From positions 1 to 64,000 of the forward strand of contig NZ_WUQY01000008.1 in assembly GCF_009829085.1 (NCBI RefSeq): a stretch of 64,000 nucleotides of DNA, in the 5' to 3' direction. The notes below the pieces were generated by a model. It did no database searches, was not told where the DNA came from, and saw only the letters and a list, made by a program, of their open reading frames with translations. Below, piece after piece: positions 53,279 to 62,476 of this stretch. Position numbers and translations under genes: made by a program. The DNA is from Sphingobacterium bovisgrunnientis (GTDB taxonomy: Bacteria; Bacteroidota; Bacteroidia; Sphingobacteriales; Sphingobacteriaceae). Each line of letters begins with the position of its first letter. The first letter of the stretch is position 1.

Positions 53279-53656
53279 CTAGTTGTTTGGTCTTTGGCCA
53301 CCAAAGCCTCTTCCTCGTTGACTAGCTATCTCATCATATTTTTTTCCTTGTTCTTCATTTAAGAAAGTTTTCACCTTTTTAGTTTGTTTTTCACGAATAG
53401 CTCTCATACTATTCATTGCAGCTTCACGATCGTCTCCTGTGTTACTAAATACTTTTTGCATTTCCACAGAAGAAGCTAAAACATATTTTTTGATGGAGTC
53501 TTGTTGTGTTTGTGTAAGGTTTAGTTCTTTTGTAAGACGTTCCATTTGCATTTTCGTCATTTCTTCAGGCGTACGTTGCTGACGTGGACCACCCTGTTGC
53601 GCATTAGCAAGCCCCAAGCTTAATACTAATGCTAATAAAGTAATTACACTTTTCAT
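53279..53656 (-). CDS. Small exported CpxP/Spy-like protein
   Basis: 125 residues with a signal peptide (1-19, ANAQ). 'LNLTQTQQDSIKKY' and 'LNEEQGKKYDEI' are LTxxQ-type repeats. The end is Gly/Arg-rich (GRGFGGQRPN). It is a relative of the gene at 52716, although each has its own transcript end. The function is probably periplasmic, otherwise unknown. Confidence 0.75.
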   Translation of the reverse strand: MKSVITLLALVLSLGLANAQQGGPRQQRTPEEMTKMQMERLTKELNLTQTQQDSIKKYVLASSVEMQKVFSNTGDDREAAMNSMRAIREKQTKKVKTFLNEEQGKKYDEIASQRGRGFGGQRPNN

Positions 53657-53714
53657 AAGTTTTAAATGTTTTTAAGTTTATAATTGAACTTAGACTCTAA
53701 CTTGATGAAATAGT

Positions 53715-54752
53715 TTAATTGAGATTATGAGAAATATAATTTTCTATAAAATGATCAAAGGTTGTTTGTTGATGATCTGCTGATTGCAAATGGATAGGGA
53801 TGTAGTATAAAGGATAGTTTTGAAAAGCACTATCTTCTATGCGTTGTATGTCTTTCTCCGTTGTAAGAATCAATTTATTCGAAGATTGAATGAAATCAAA
53901 TTTTGCTTTAATGTTATCAAAATCACTAGACGTGAAATTATGATGGTCTGGATATTTTACTAAATGAACAATATTTCTATTCTTTTTCAAAAATTCGACA
54001 AGTGGTTTTGGATTTGCGATTCCGCAGAATAATAGTATATCTTTACCTTCCAATTTTTCTGATAAAACTTCTCCTTGTTTATTACGCAGAATATCATAGC
54101 CAATTTTGGTATAGAAAATAGGTGCTATATTGTGTTTGCGGAGTATATGTTCTATATGTGCTTTTTGTTCGTCTGTAATAACATCTGGACATTTGGTAAT
54201 AATAATAAGATCAGCTCTTTTGGTGGAAGAAATAATATCCCTAAAATCACCTGTCGGTAAAGTGATTATTGGCTTTCTGAAAGAATTAAAGTCAAAAAGT
54301 AATATCGCGTAGCCCGGCTTTAATTTTCTGTGTTGAAAGGCATCATCCAATAGTATTACATCATGTTGGTCTTGCAGTTTCTCAACACCTTCGCAACGAT
54401 TTTCATTAACTGCGACAGTTACTTCAGGAAATTTAGTTTTAAATTGTAAAGGCTCATCTCCTACTTCAAATGCTTTTGAAGTAGTTTGTACAAGTCTAAA
54501 ACCTTTTGTCTTGCGTCCGTAGCCACGACTTAGTGTTGCAATTTTGTATTTATCCTTCAGTAATTTGATAAGGTATTCTGTCAATGGGCTTTTCCCTGTA
54601 CCACCAATAGCCAAATTGCCGATGACAATTGTTGGAATTTGGAAGGACTTGCTTTTGAGGATTTCTTTGTCATACAATAGATTTCTTAGCCAAATGATGC
54701 TATGGTATATTATGGTAAAAGGTAATAAAATCCACCGTAGAATAGTTATCAT
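53715..54752 (-). CDS. lpxK: Tetraacyldisaccharide 4'-kinase
   Basis: 345 residues. LpxK phosphorylates the lipid A disaccharide at the inner membrane. One N-terminal membrane anchor ('ILLPFTIIYHSIIWL', 8-22) is followed by 'VIGNLAIGGTGKSPLTEYLI', the P-loop, and 'LDDAFQHRKLKPGYAILLFD', the catalytic-Asp block. Length is normal. Its start overlaps the end of the gldH gene by 4 bp, so the two are co-translated. Confidence 0.95.
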   Translation of the reverse strand: MITILRWILLPFTIIYHSIIWLRNLLYDKEILKSKSFQIPTIVIGNLAIGGTGKSPLTEYLIKLLKDKYKIATLSRGYGRKTKGFRLVQTTSKAFEVGDEPLQFKTKFPEVTVAVNENRCEGVEKLQDQHDVILLDDAFQHRKLKPGYAILLFDFNSFRKPIITLPTGDFRDIISSTKRADLIIITKCPDVITDEQKAHIEHILRKHNIAPIFYTKIGYDILRNKQGEVLSEKLEGKDILLFCGIANPKPLVEFLKKNRNIVHLVKYPDHHNFTSSDFDNIKAKFDFIQSSNKLILTTEKDIQRIEDSAFQNYPLYYIPIHLQSADHQQTTFDHFIENYISHNLN

Positions 54753-55207
54753 TTTTTGATGATTTTGATGCCAACATCAGTCACTTCGGGCAAAGGGTTG
54801 ACCCGCATATTCTGCTCTAATCCAAAAGTATATACTCCTGTATCGGGGAAAGTAAAATTAGATTTCGCTAAATACTGTATTTCATATAAGGAGCCAGAAG
54901 ATTGACCTACCCATTTCCCATCAAGTTCTGCCAACTTAATTTCTTTGCGGTAGCTGGTGTCTGCTATACCTTTTCCCTTTGCGTGTAACAGCAAGTATAT
55001 ATTCGAATAATCATACAGATTTGTATGCCTTAAGTTGATGTAGACATCATATTTAGCTTTATTATCCTTGATATTGACGGCAAACGAAGGCACTTGGCTA
55101 TAATTCCAGGACCTATCAGTTACTTCTTTATTCTCTTCATAGTAGGCATCACTGGTACATGAAGAAAACAAATTACATACGACCAAGAAAGCTAAAAACT
55201 TTTTCAT
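54749..55207 (-). CDS. gldH: Gliding motility lipoprotein GldH
   Basis: 152 residues. Lipoprotein signal with 'LFSSC' (Cys17). The mature part ('WNYSQVPSFAVNIKDNKAKYDVYINLRHTNLYDYSNIYLL', 'YTFGLEQNMRVNPLPEVTDVGIKI') is the single beta-rich domain of GldH. In Flavobacterium it is needed for gliding, but in Sphingobacteria it is often kept without known gliding. It lies 23 bp after the ricT gene and overlaps lpxK by 4 bp. Confidence 0.92.
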   Translation of the reverse strand: MKKFLAFLVVCNLFSSCTSDAYYEENKEVTDRSWNYSQVPSFAVNIKDNKAKYDVYINLRHTNLYDYSNIYLLLHAKGKGIADTSYRKEIKLAELDGKWVGQSSGSLYEIQYLAKSNFTFPDTGVYTFGLEQNMRVNPLPEVTDVGIKIIKK

Positions 55208-55230
55208 ATTAAAAAATATAGGTGGTGAAA

Positions 55231-56613
55231 TTATTCACCACCACTTTGTTGTTTATTGTCGTTTGATTTATTCCTATTGCGGTTATTGTTGAATCTCCTT
55301 TTTTTCTTTTGTTCGGGAGATTTCTGCTTGTTGTCAGTAGGCTTTACTTCGGTATCTACCTTTTTCTGCTCTCTAGGCGCAGGTCGAGGCTTTTGTTCTT
55401 TGTTGACTGGTACAGATACCGATTTATCATTTTCTACTTTAGAAGCAACAACAGCTTGTTTAGTACGAGGCTTTTTCTTCTTGCGTTTTCTGTTTTTTTC
55501 ATCCAAACGTGTCAAACTATCTTGGCCGACAACATTTTCATAATCTAGAATTACAGGTTTAGCAACTTCCATTTTTTCAGGAGCACGATCTAAGCTTTCA
55601 GGCTTCTCACCTTTTTTATTTTGCTCTGCTAGCTCTTTTACTTTTTTGATAGGCAAAGGAATCCAGCTCTCAGCTCCAGGGTACGAAAACCACATTGTTT
55701 TTTTGAAAATATCGGTTTTTTGTAGATATGCAACACCATTACGTGTTTCAATACGATCTACATCATTCGGAATATCCTTCAAAGCATCCATGTAGCTATC
55801 CAATTCATAGTTGAGACAACATTTCAACTTACCACATTGACCCGCAAGCTTAAGCGTATTCAAGGAAAGATTTTGATAACGTGCTGCCGAAGTAGAAACT
55901 GTTTTGAAGTCTGTCAACCAAGTTGAACAACACAATTCGCGACCGCAAGAACCAATTCCACCTAAGCGACTAGCTTCCTGACGCATTCCAATTTGGCGCA
56001 TTTCGATACGAATACGAAAAGATTCCGCCATTTTTTTGATTAACTCACGGAAATCCACACGTCCTTCAGCCGTATAGTAAAAGGTTGCTTTTGTCTTATC
56101 TCCTTGGTAGTCTACATCTGAAATTTTCATGGAAAGACCTAAGTCCAAAGCCAATTTACGCGCCTTATGCATGGTTTCCCATTCCAATTCTTTTGCCGCA
56201 TTGTATTTCGCTACATCAGCTTCATTCGCTTTTCTGTAGATTTTCTTCTCTACTGTTTCAGGATTTACATTGTTTTTCTTCAGTTGAAGACGAACCAATT
56301 CTCCTGTAAGCGATACGTGTCCAATATCATAACCTCCCGTAGAAGGTTCTACTGCGACCATTTCCCCCATTTCAAGATAAAGATTGTCCGTGTTCACAAA
56401 GAAATCCTTGCGAGATCCTTTGAAACGAACTTCTACTATATTGAAAGGTTTATAATTTGATGGCAAATCCATATCGGAAAGCCAGTCATACACATCTAAT
56501 TTATTACATCCGCTGGTCATGCAGGTTCCGTTGTTATTACAGCCTGCAGGTACAGTACCTAATTTGCTGCTCGTACCACAACCACCACCGGATGAGCAAC
56601 TGCCACATCCCAT
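55231..56613 (-). CDS. PSP1/RicT-family protein
   Basis: 460 residues. The N-terminus is Cys-rich ('MGCGSCSSGGGCG', then further Cys pairs) and may bind metal. The PSP1 domain spans about 50-290, with 'GSCGRELCCSTWL' and 'AGQCGKLKCCLNYELDSY', the conserved Cys pairs of RicT-like proteins, which in Bacillus support RNase Y complexes and an Fe-S site. The C-terminal 130 residues are Lys/Arg/Gln-rich and probably disordered. It is followed by gldH and lpxK and preceded by holB (10 bp), forming a holB-ricT-gldH-lpxK unit. Confidence 0.9.
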   Translation of the reverse strand: MGCGSCSSGGGCGTSSKLGTVPAGCNNNGTCMTSGCNKLDVYDWLSDMDLPSNYKPFNIVEVRFKGSRKDFFVNTDNLYLEMGEMVAVEPSTGGYDIGHVSLTGELVRLQLKKNNVNPETVEKKIYRKANEADVAKYNAAKELEWETMHKARKLALDLGLSMKISDVDYQGDKTKATFYYTAEGRVDFRELIKKMAESFRIRIEMRQIGMRQEASRLGGIGSCGRELCCSTWLTDFKTVSTSAARYQNLSLNTLKLAGQCGKLKCCLNYELDSYMDALKDIPNDVDRIETRNGVAYLQKTDIFKKTMWFSYPGAESWIPLPIKKVKELAEQNKKGEKPESLDRAPEKMEVAKPVILDYENVVGQDSLTRLDEKNRKRKKKKPRTKQAVVASKVENDKSVSVPVNKEQKPRPAPREQKKVDTEVKPTDNKQKSPEQKKKRRFNNNRNRNKSNDNKQQSGGE

Positions 56614-56623
56614 ATTTTTCTTT

Positions 56624-57769
56624 CTATATATATTGAGTCCCTTTTGGGAACGTTTGATATTTGAACAATAAAACTAATTGCAAAGATAAATCTAAAAATA
56701 ATATTTTAGGATTACCATTTCTTTCGATGCCGTAATGTGTTTTTTCTAACAAATCGATGGCTTCTGTCAACTGTTCAAATAGGTATAATTCACTAAATTT
56801 TTCGACAAACTTCAGCTCTTCTTCTTTCAAAAATACTAAACTCCGTAAACCATGCTGAATCAACATGATTTGTCGAATTATATTAATAGCATAAAGTAAG
56901 AAACTTTTTTGATTTTCACGTCCTAGTTTTGCAAGATTGTCGTCACTGAGTTTCAAAATATCAGCTCCGCGATCGGTTACAATGGCGCGCATCCATTCAA
57001 CAAAATTTGTAAAATTACTGTTATGCTCTTGATAGGATAAAAGATTCAGCGCTTCTTGCACATTTCCATCGGCGATGAAGGCAATTTCATTAGCCACCGA
57101 ATTTTCTATTTGATGTTTTTCTACGAGGTAATTTTTCATCTCGTCATGTCCAATCTTATTGATTTTGACAAGTTGTGTCCGCGAGATAATCGTATTGAGT
57201 ATGCGTTCTTGATTTTCAGCTACCAAAAGGAATAATGTTTTGGCGGGCGGTTCCTCGATGAGCTTTAATAAAGCATTTCCTTCTTTATCCAAATATTCAG
57301 GCAGCCACATAATCAAAACCTTGTATTCTGCTTCAAAAGATTTTAAGCTTAGTTTTTTGATAATGTCATGTACTTCCTTGATCGGAATATTAGCTTGCTT
57401 ATTTCCTGCTTCTAACTGATCGCGCCAATAGTTCAATCCTAAATAAGGATTTTTAATTAAGGCAGAGCGCCATTCTTGCAAGACATCAATAGCTATTGCT
57501 GTATCTTTTGAAGGATAAAACGGGTATGAAAAATGCAAATCTGGGTGGATTAGACGTTCATATTTGTGACAAGAGCCACAATATCCACAGCTGTCATTTT
57601 CGAGCTTATTTTCACAATTGATATATTGGGCATAAGCTACCGCAAGAGCAAGTGAACCAGATCCTTCGGGACCTAAAAATAACTGCGCATGACTCACTCG
57701 GTTATTTTTAACCGAATTTAGCAGATGATTTTTGACCTCTTGATGTCCTATTATTTCCTTGAATTGCAT
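56624..57769 (-). CDS. holB: DNA polymerase III delta' subunit
   Basis: 381 residues of the clamp-loader delta' type. The P-loop is degenerate ('GPEGSGSLALA'), as usual for delta'. A zinc site is visible in 'DSCGYCGSCHKYERLIHPDLHF'. 'LIMWLPEYLDKEGNALLKLIEEPPAKTLFLLVA' is the SRC/E-E-P-P block. It is the first gene of the holB-ricT-gldH-lpxK unit and is divergent from dnaN, the clamp it helps load. Confidence 0.92.
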   Translation of the reverse strand: MQFKEIIGHQEVKNHLLNSVKNNRVSHAQLFLGPEGSGSLALAVAYAQYINCENKLENDSCGYCGSCHKYERLIHPDLHFSYPFYPSKDTAIAIDVLQEWRSALIKNPYLGLNYWRDQLEAGNKQANIPIKEVHDIIKKLSLKSFEAEYKVLIMWLPEYLDKEGNALLKLIEEPPAKTLFLLVAENQERILNTIISRTQLVKINKIGHDEMKNYLVEKHQIENSVANEIAFIADGNVQEALNLLSYQEHNSNFTNFVEWMRAIVTDRGADILKLSDDNLAKLGRENQKSFLLYAINIIRQIMLIQHGLRSLVFLKEEELKFVEKFSELYLFEQLTEAIDLLEKTHYGIERNGNPKILFLDLSLQLVLLFKYQTFPKGTQYI

Positions 57770-57893
57770 AAAAATTTCAACACAAATGTACTAAAATTAA
57801 AATTGTATAAATAATAGTCTTGTGATGGCTAGAGATTCGAATTTTAGATATAAATTACGTAATATTGCATACAAGTAAAATATCGCAAAAAGC

Positions 57894-59018
57894 ATGAGAT
57901 TCATTGTATCCACTTCAGTCTTATTAAAACAACTTCAAGCCATCAGTGGCGCTTCGAGTAGTAGCACTGTTCTTCCAATTTTGGAAAACTTCTTGTTTGA
58001 AATCAAAGACAATATGCTGACTATATCAGCTACAGATTTACAAACAAGTATGGTTACTTCTTTGCCAATAGAAGCAAAAGAAGAAGGTCGAGTAGCGATG
58101 CCATCCAAAATTTTGATCGATACGTTAAAAACGTTACCCGATCAGCCGGTGGCTTTTTCTGTAGATACCAAAACATTAGCTATTGAGATTAGTGCAGGTG
58201 ACGGTAAATACAAATTGAGTGGCGAAAATGCGGATGATTTTCCAAAAATTCCTGTTGTAGATAATGTTTCTACAGTAAAATTGGCTTCTTCTATTTTGTC
58301 TGAAGCGATTAATAAAACAATTTTTGCGGTAAGTAATGATGAATTACGTCCTGCGATGTCAGGTGTGTTGGTTCAATTGAATGAACAAAATATCACATTT
58401 GTATCGACGGATGCGCATAGATTAGTTAGATATCGTCGTACAGATGTAGGTGCAGAGAAATCAACATCAATTATTCTTCCAAAGAAAGCGTTGACTTTAC
58501 TGAAATCTTCTTTGCCTTCGGATGATACTTCGGTTTCTATTGAATATAATAATACAAATGCATTCTTCCAATTCGGAAGCATCAATTTGATTTGTCGTCT
58601 TGTAGATGAGCGTTACCCAGATTATGAAGCGGTAATTCCTCAAGTAAATCCAAATAAATTAACTGTAGATCGTTCGTTGTTCTTAAACATTCTACGTCGT
58701 GTAGTGATTTTTGCAAACAAGACAACGCATCAAGTACGTTTGAAAATCAATGGTTCGGAATTACATATTTCGGCAGAAGATTTAGATTTCTCGAATGAGG
58801 CACACGAAAGATTGAGCTGTCAATTTGAAGGTGACGATATGGAAATCGGTTTCAACGCAAAGTTTTTAGTTGAAATGTTGAACAATTTGAACTGTGAAGA
58901 GGTGGTGTTGGAAATGAGTAGTCCTAATCGTGCAGGTCTTTTGGTGCCAGCTGTGAAAGCAGACAATGAAGAGATCTTGATGTTGGTGATGCCTGTAATG
59001 TTGAATAACTACAATTAA
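57894..59018 (+). CDS. dnaN: DNA polymerase III beta sliding clamp
   Basis: 374 residues. Three domains of about 120 residues, starting 'MRFIVSTSVLLKQLQAISGA' and with 'DELRPAMSGVLVQL', 'STDAHRLVRYR' and 'LLVMPVML' near the end, the typical clamp blocks. Length is normal. It is separated from dnaA by 5 kb and divergent from holB. The DedA gene follows after 13 bp and probably shares the transcript. Confidence 0.97.
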   Translation: MRFIVSTSVLLKQLQAISGASSSSTVLPILENFLFEIKDNMLTISATDLQTSMVTSLPIEAKEEGRVAMPSKILIDTLKTLPDQPVAFSVDTKTLAIEISAGDGKYKLSGENADDFPKIPVVDNVSTVKLASSILSEAINKTIFAVSNDELRPAMSGVLVQLNEQNITFVSTDAHRLVRYRRTDVGAEKSTSIILPKKALTLLKSSLPSDDTSVSIEYNNTNAFFQFGSINLICRLVDERYPDYEAVIPQVNPNKLTVDRSLFLNILRRVVIFANKTTHQVRLKINGSELHISAEDLDFSNEAHERLSCQFEGDDMEIGFNAKFLVEMLNNLNCEEVVLEMSSPNRAGLLVPAVKADNEEILMLVMPVMLNNYN

Positions 59019-59031
59019 TCTTTAGCTCGTT

Positions 59032-59691
59032 TTGGATTTAATATATTCTTTGATAGATTTTGTTCTTCACATTGATGATCATTTGATTCAGATTGTGAAT
59101 GATTATAAATATTGGACTTACCTTATTTTGTTTCTGATCATTTTCGTGGAAACTGGGGTAGTCGTTATGCCCTTTCTGCCAGGTGACTCGTTGTTGTTTG
59201 CTGCAGGAATGTTGGCAGCTCAACCAAATGAATTGAATGTTTGGTTGTTAATTGGCTTATTGCTTATTGCGGCTATTGCGGGAGATTCGCTTAATTATTC
59301 GATTGGAAAGAACTTTGGTATGCGTATTACGAAGTTTAAGCTATTTGGTAAACAAATGGTTACCGATGCGCAAATTGAAAAAACACATTCTTTTTATGAG
59401 AAATACGGTAGCAAAACTATTGTTATCGCTCGTTTTGTTCCAATTGTACGTACGTTAGCTCCTTTTGTTGGTGGTATTGGCCGTATGAATTATGGTACAT
59501 TCATTACCTATAACGTAGTGGGTGCGATTCTTTGGGTTGTTGGACTTACATTAGCGGGTTATTTTTTAGGTAATATCCCATTTATACGTGATAACTTCTC
59601 ACAAGTCGTATTAGCAATTATTGTGCTGTCCGTACTGCCGATTGTGTATGAAGTCATAAAAGAGAAATTTTTTAATAAGAAGGAAGCCTAA
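59032..59691 (+). CDS. DedA family membrane protein, copy 1
   Basis: 219 residues from a TTG start ('MDLIYSLIDFVLHIDDHL'). The start aligns with the ATG of the tandem paralog, and the next Met is inside the conserved domain. DedA proteins are inner-membrane phospholipid (C55-P/PE) transporters or flippases. 'FLIIFVETGVVVMPFLPGDSLLFAAG' and 'YGSKTIVIARFVPIVRTLAPFVGGIGRM' are the family signature, with four or five hydrophobic segments. It ends in a terminator hairpin that overlaps its stop. Confidence 0.92.
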   Translation: MDLIYSLIDFVLHIDDHLIQIVNDYKYWTYLILFLIIFVETGVVVMPFLPGDSLLFAAGMLAAQPNELNVWLLIGLLLIAAIAGDSLNYSIGKNFGMRITKFKLFGKQMVTDAQIEKTHSFYEKYGSKTIVIARFVPIVRTLAPFVGGIGRMNYGTFITYNVVGAILWVVGLTLAGYFLGNIPFIRDNFSQVVLAIIVLSVLPIVYEVIKEKFFNKKEA

Positions 59692-59706
59692 TAGCTTCCT
59701 TTTTTG
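59680..59706 (+). terminator. Terminator overlapping the DedA copy 1 stop
   Basis: AAGGAAGC, 6-nt loop (containing TAA and TA), GCTTCCTT and T-tract. It separates the tandem dedA genes and could attenuate transcription of the second. Confidence 0.85.
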
Positions 59707-59718
59707 TTTTATTACACT

Positions 59719-60360
59719 ATGGAAATTATCAACAGCTTACTCGATTTTATACTTCATATTGATGTGCATTTGGTAAGTATTGTGAATGATTACCAATATT
59801 GGACATACTTAATATTGTTCTTGATCATCTTTGCTGAGACTGGTTTGGTTGTGACACCCTTTCTACCTGGCGATTCTGTGTTATTTGCGATGGGCGCATT
59901 ACTAGCAAAACCAGAAACGGATTTGCATATAATGATCATGTTGCTGTTGTTAATAGCTGCGGCTATTATTGGTGATTTTGTGAATTATGAAATCGGTAAG
60001 CACTTTGGCGGTCGTGTATTCAAAGAGAATGCTAAAGTATTCAAACCATCCTATTTAGAAAAGACGCATAACTTCTATGCTAAGCATGGTAGCAAAACGA
60101 TTATCTATGCACGATTTGTACCAATAGTAAGAACATTCGCTCCTTTTGTAGCTGGTATCAGTAAAATGAGTTATAGTCATTTTGGCAAATACAATATTAT
60201 CGGAGGAGTTATTTGGGTTTCATTATTCCTTTTCGCTGGCTATTTCTTTGGCCAAATTCAGTTTATTCAGAAGAATTTTTCAATAGTCGTATTAGCTATA
60301 ATTGGAATTTCTTTAGTGCCACCAATTGTGGAATATTTTAGAGCTAGAAACTCCAAATAA
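59719..60360 (+). CDS. DedA family membrane protein, copy 2
   Basis: 213 residues from 'MEIINSLLDFILHIDVHLV'. The in-frame TTG upstream is within the terminator. It is a close paralog of copy 1: 'LILFLIIFAETGLVVTPFLPGDSVLFAMG' and 'HGSKTIIYARFVPIVRTFAPFVAG' correspond block for block. Membrane segments are near 28-48, 62-82, 145-165 and 180-200. The two copies are separated by 27 bp and a terminator. Confidence 0.92.
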   Translation: MEIINSLLDFILHIDVHLVSIVNDYQYWTYLILFLIIFAETGLVVTPFLPGDSVLFAMGALLAKPETDLHIMIMLLLLIAAAIIGDFVNYEIGKHFGGRVFKENAKVFKPSYLEKTHNFYAKHGSKTIIYARFVPIVRTFAPFVAGISKMSYSHFGKYNIIGGVIWVSLFLFAGYFFGQIQFIQKNFSIVVLAIIGISLVPPIVEYFRARNSK

Positions 60361-60400
60361 AGCCTATTCGTAAATTATTTACTTTTAGTCATAGATTTCC

Positions 60401-60408
60401 TACCTTTG
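60401..60408 (+). promoter_or_regulatory. Promoter -7 element at the yicC-family gene
   Basis: TACCTTTG, ending three bases before the ATG at 60412, with TTTA at about -33. The transcript must be leaderless or start inside the first codons. Confidence 0.6.
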
Positions 60409-60411
60409 CAT

Positions 60412-61287
60412 ATGATAAAATCAATGACTGGCTATGGTGTTGGCACGCAAGAGAATGCGAAGGTCAAATACACTGTCGAAATAAAATCACTTAATTCTAA
60501 ATTTTTGGAGCTAAGTATACGTCTTCCCAAAGTCGTATCCGATAAAGAATTGACGCTTCGTGGCGAATGCAGTAAGCTTATCGAGCGTGGCAAAGTCAAT
60601 GTTATGATTTCATCAGAATACACCGATCAAACAGCAAAAGCGTCCTCGATCAATGCGGAATTACTCAAGAAGTATTACAATCAATTAAAAGATATTGCTT
60701 CGGAAGTAGGTGAAGAAACAGCTTCCCTATTTAGCTTGGCTTTGAATATGCCAGAGGTAATTTCGACGAATGATGATGAAGTCGATGAAGAAGAAGGCAA
60801 AGTGTTGCTGGATGCCTTTTATAATGCTGTAGCGAAATTCAATGCATTTCGTGCAGACGAAGGCAAAGTTTTGAAAGGTGATTTAGAAAAACGTGTGCAC
60901 CTAATCTTGGCTTATATGGCGGAGGTAGAATCTGTAGAAGGTGATCGTATTCCTTTGATTCGCGAACGCCTAAATCAATATATGGAAGATGCTGTAGGTA
61001 AAGAGAATATTGATAAGAATAGATTCGAACAAGAGATTGTTTTTTATATCGATAAATTGGATATCACTGAAGAAAAAGTAAGGTTAAAAAGCCATTGTAA
61101 TTACTTTATCAAGGCGTTGAATTCGGAAGATTCTAATGGTAAAAAATTAGGTTTCATTTCGCAAGAGATGGGTCGTGAGATTAATACATTGGGATCCAAA
61201 GCAAATAATGCGGACATACAGCAAATCGTCGTTCGTATGAAAGAAGAATTAGAAAAAATCAAAGAACAACTACTAAACGTACTATAA
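60412..61287 (+). CDS. yicC: YicC/YloC family endoribonuclease
   Basis: 291 residues from 'MIKSMTGYG', the family start. The YicC N-domain is at 1-155 and the DUF1732-type C-domain at about 205-291 ('IVFYIDKLDITEEKVRLKSHCNYF', 'GKKLGFISQEMGREINTLGSKANNADIQQIVVRMKEELEKIKEQ'). In other bacteria members act as endoribonucleases on RNA such as RyhB. It is followed by gmk and nadD with 5-bp and 1-bp junctions, probably one operon. Confidence 0.93.
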   Translation: MIKSMTGYGVGTQENAKVKYTVEIKSLNSKFLELSIRLPKVVSDKELTLRGECSKLIERGKVNVMISSEYTDQTAKASSINAELLKKYYNQLKDIASEVGEETASLFSLALNMPEVISTNDDEVDEEEGKVLLDAFYNAVAKFNAFRADEGKVLKGDLEKRVHLILAYMAEVESVEGDRIPLIRERLNQYMEDAVGKENIDKNRFEQEIVFYIDKLDITEEKVRLKSHCNYFIKALNSEDSNGKKLGFISQEMGREINTLGSKANNADIQQIVVRMKEELEKIKEQLLNVL

Positions 61288-61292
61288 GAAAC

Positions 61293-61862
61293 ATGAGCGG
61301 AAAGCTAATCATCTTTTCGGCTCCTTCTGGGGCTGGTAAAACAACTATTGTAAGACATTTGCTAAGTAAGTATAGTGACAAGTTTGAGTTCTCTATTTCA
61401 GCCAGTACGCGTGCTCCTCGTGGTGAGGAAGTAGATGGTAAAGATTATTACTTCATATCTCAAGAAGAGTTTCTACACAAAGTAGCTAAGCAAGAGTTCA
61501 TCGAATTTGAAGAGGTTTATGCAGGTACATATTATGGCACATTGCGTTCGGAAGTAGAACGTATTTGGGCTTTAGGCAAGCACGTAATCTTTGATATCGA
61601 TGTGGTTGGAGGTTTGCGCCTTCGTTCTAAATTTCCAGAACAAGCCCTGGCTATTTTTGTAAATCCACCCTCTTTGGAAGTTTTGAAAGAGCGTTTAGCG
61701 GGTAGAGGTACGGATTCGGAAGAGAAGCTGCAAGAACGCTATGCGAAGGCTGAACATGAATTAAGCTTCGCTTATAAATTTGATGTTATATTAAACAATT
61801 TTGAGCTAGAAGAAGCTAAAGCTGAGGCTGAAAAATTGGTGTTAGATTTTCTATTAAAATAA
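61293..61862 (+). CDS. gmk: Guanylate kinase
   Basis: 189 residues. It phosphorylates GMP to GDP. 'SAPSGAGKTTIVRHLL' (P-loop, 8-23), 'SASTRAPRGEEVDGKDYYF' and 'FDIDVVGGLRLRSKF' are the nucleotide-binding blocks. Length is normal. It overlaps nadD by one base (TAATG). Confidence 0.97.
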   Translation: MSGKLIIFSAPSGAGKTTIVRHLLSKYSDKFEFSISASTRAPRGEEVDGKDYYFISQEEFLHKVAKQEFIEFEEVYAGTYYGTLRSEVERIWALGKHVIFDIDVVGGLRLRSKFPEQALAIFVNPPSLEVLKERLAGRGTDSEEKLQERYAKAEHELSFAYKFDVILNNFELEEAKAEAEKLVLDFLLK

Positions 61863-62443
61863 TGGCAAATAAGAAAATTGGTTTATTTTTTGGCTCGTTT
61901 AATCCTATTCATATAGGGCACTTAATCATTGCCAATTATATGGCTAATTTTACCGAACTCGATGAAGTTTGGTTTGTAGTATCCCCTCAAAATCCTTTCA
62001 AAGAGAAGAAGTCTTTGGGAAATATGTACGATAGGCTCGAGATGGTCAATTTGGCTATTGAAGGTTTAGAAAAACTACGTGCAAGCAATATTGAGTTCAA
62101 CTTACCCCAACCATCTTACACTATCGATACGCTGGTTTATTTGCAAGAGAAATATCCGAATAAGGATTTTGTCTTGATAATGGGAGAAGATAATCTAGCA
62201 GGTTTGCTAAAATGGAAAAATGCAGATATTATACTTCGTGATTACCGCATCATCGTGTATCCTAGACCTGGATATGATGGTGGAGACTTAAAAAATCATC
62301 CTTCGGTGACATTGACAGATACACCTGTGATGGAATTATCTTCCACATTCGTTCGCAAAGCGATTAAAGAAAATAAAAATATTAAGTTTTTAACACCAGA
62401 TAAGGTGGTAGAATTTATCGACAAAAAGGGATTATATTTATAA
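61862..62443 (+). CDS. nadD: Nicotinate-nucleotide adenylyltransferase
   Basis: 193 residues. It adenylates nicotinate mononucleotide in NAD synthesis. 'GLFFGSFNPIHIGHL' has the nucleotidyltransferase HxGH motif, and 'MELSSTFVRKAI' holds the SSTxVR block. With nadA and nadB it gives three steps of the pathway in this window. It is the last gene of the yicC-gmk-nadD unit, and its stop lies just before a bidirectional terminator. Confidence 0.96.
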   Translation: MANKKIGLFFGSFNPIHIGHLIIANYMANFTELDEVWFVVSPQNPFKEKKSLGNMYDRLEMVNLAIEGLEKLRASNIEFNLPQPSYTIDTLVYLQEKYPNKDFVLIMGEDNLAGLLKWKNADIILRDYRIIVYPRPGYDGGDLKNHPSVTLTDTPVMELSSTFVRKAIKENKNIKFLTPDKVVEFIDKKGLYL

Positions 62444-62444
62444 A

Positions 62445-62476
62445 ACAAAAGACTTAGCTTCGGCTAAGTCTTTTGT
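62445..62476. terminator. Bidirectional terminator between nadD and the kduD-type gene
   Basis: A 14-bp perfect stem ACAAAAGACTTAGC / GCTAAGTCTTTTGT with a TTCG tetraloop, A-rich before and T-rich after, next to both convergent stops. Confidence 0.92.

Noticed and set aside
55256..55548. Plus-strand hydrophobic ORFs opposite the RicT C-terminus
   Set aside because: They are mirror frames of the Lys/Arg/Gln-rich tail and have no start context or homology.
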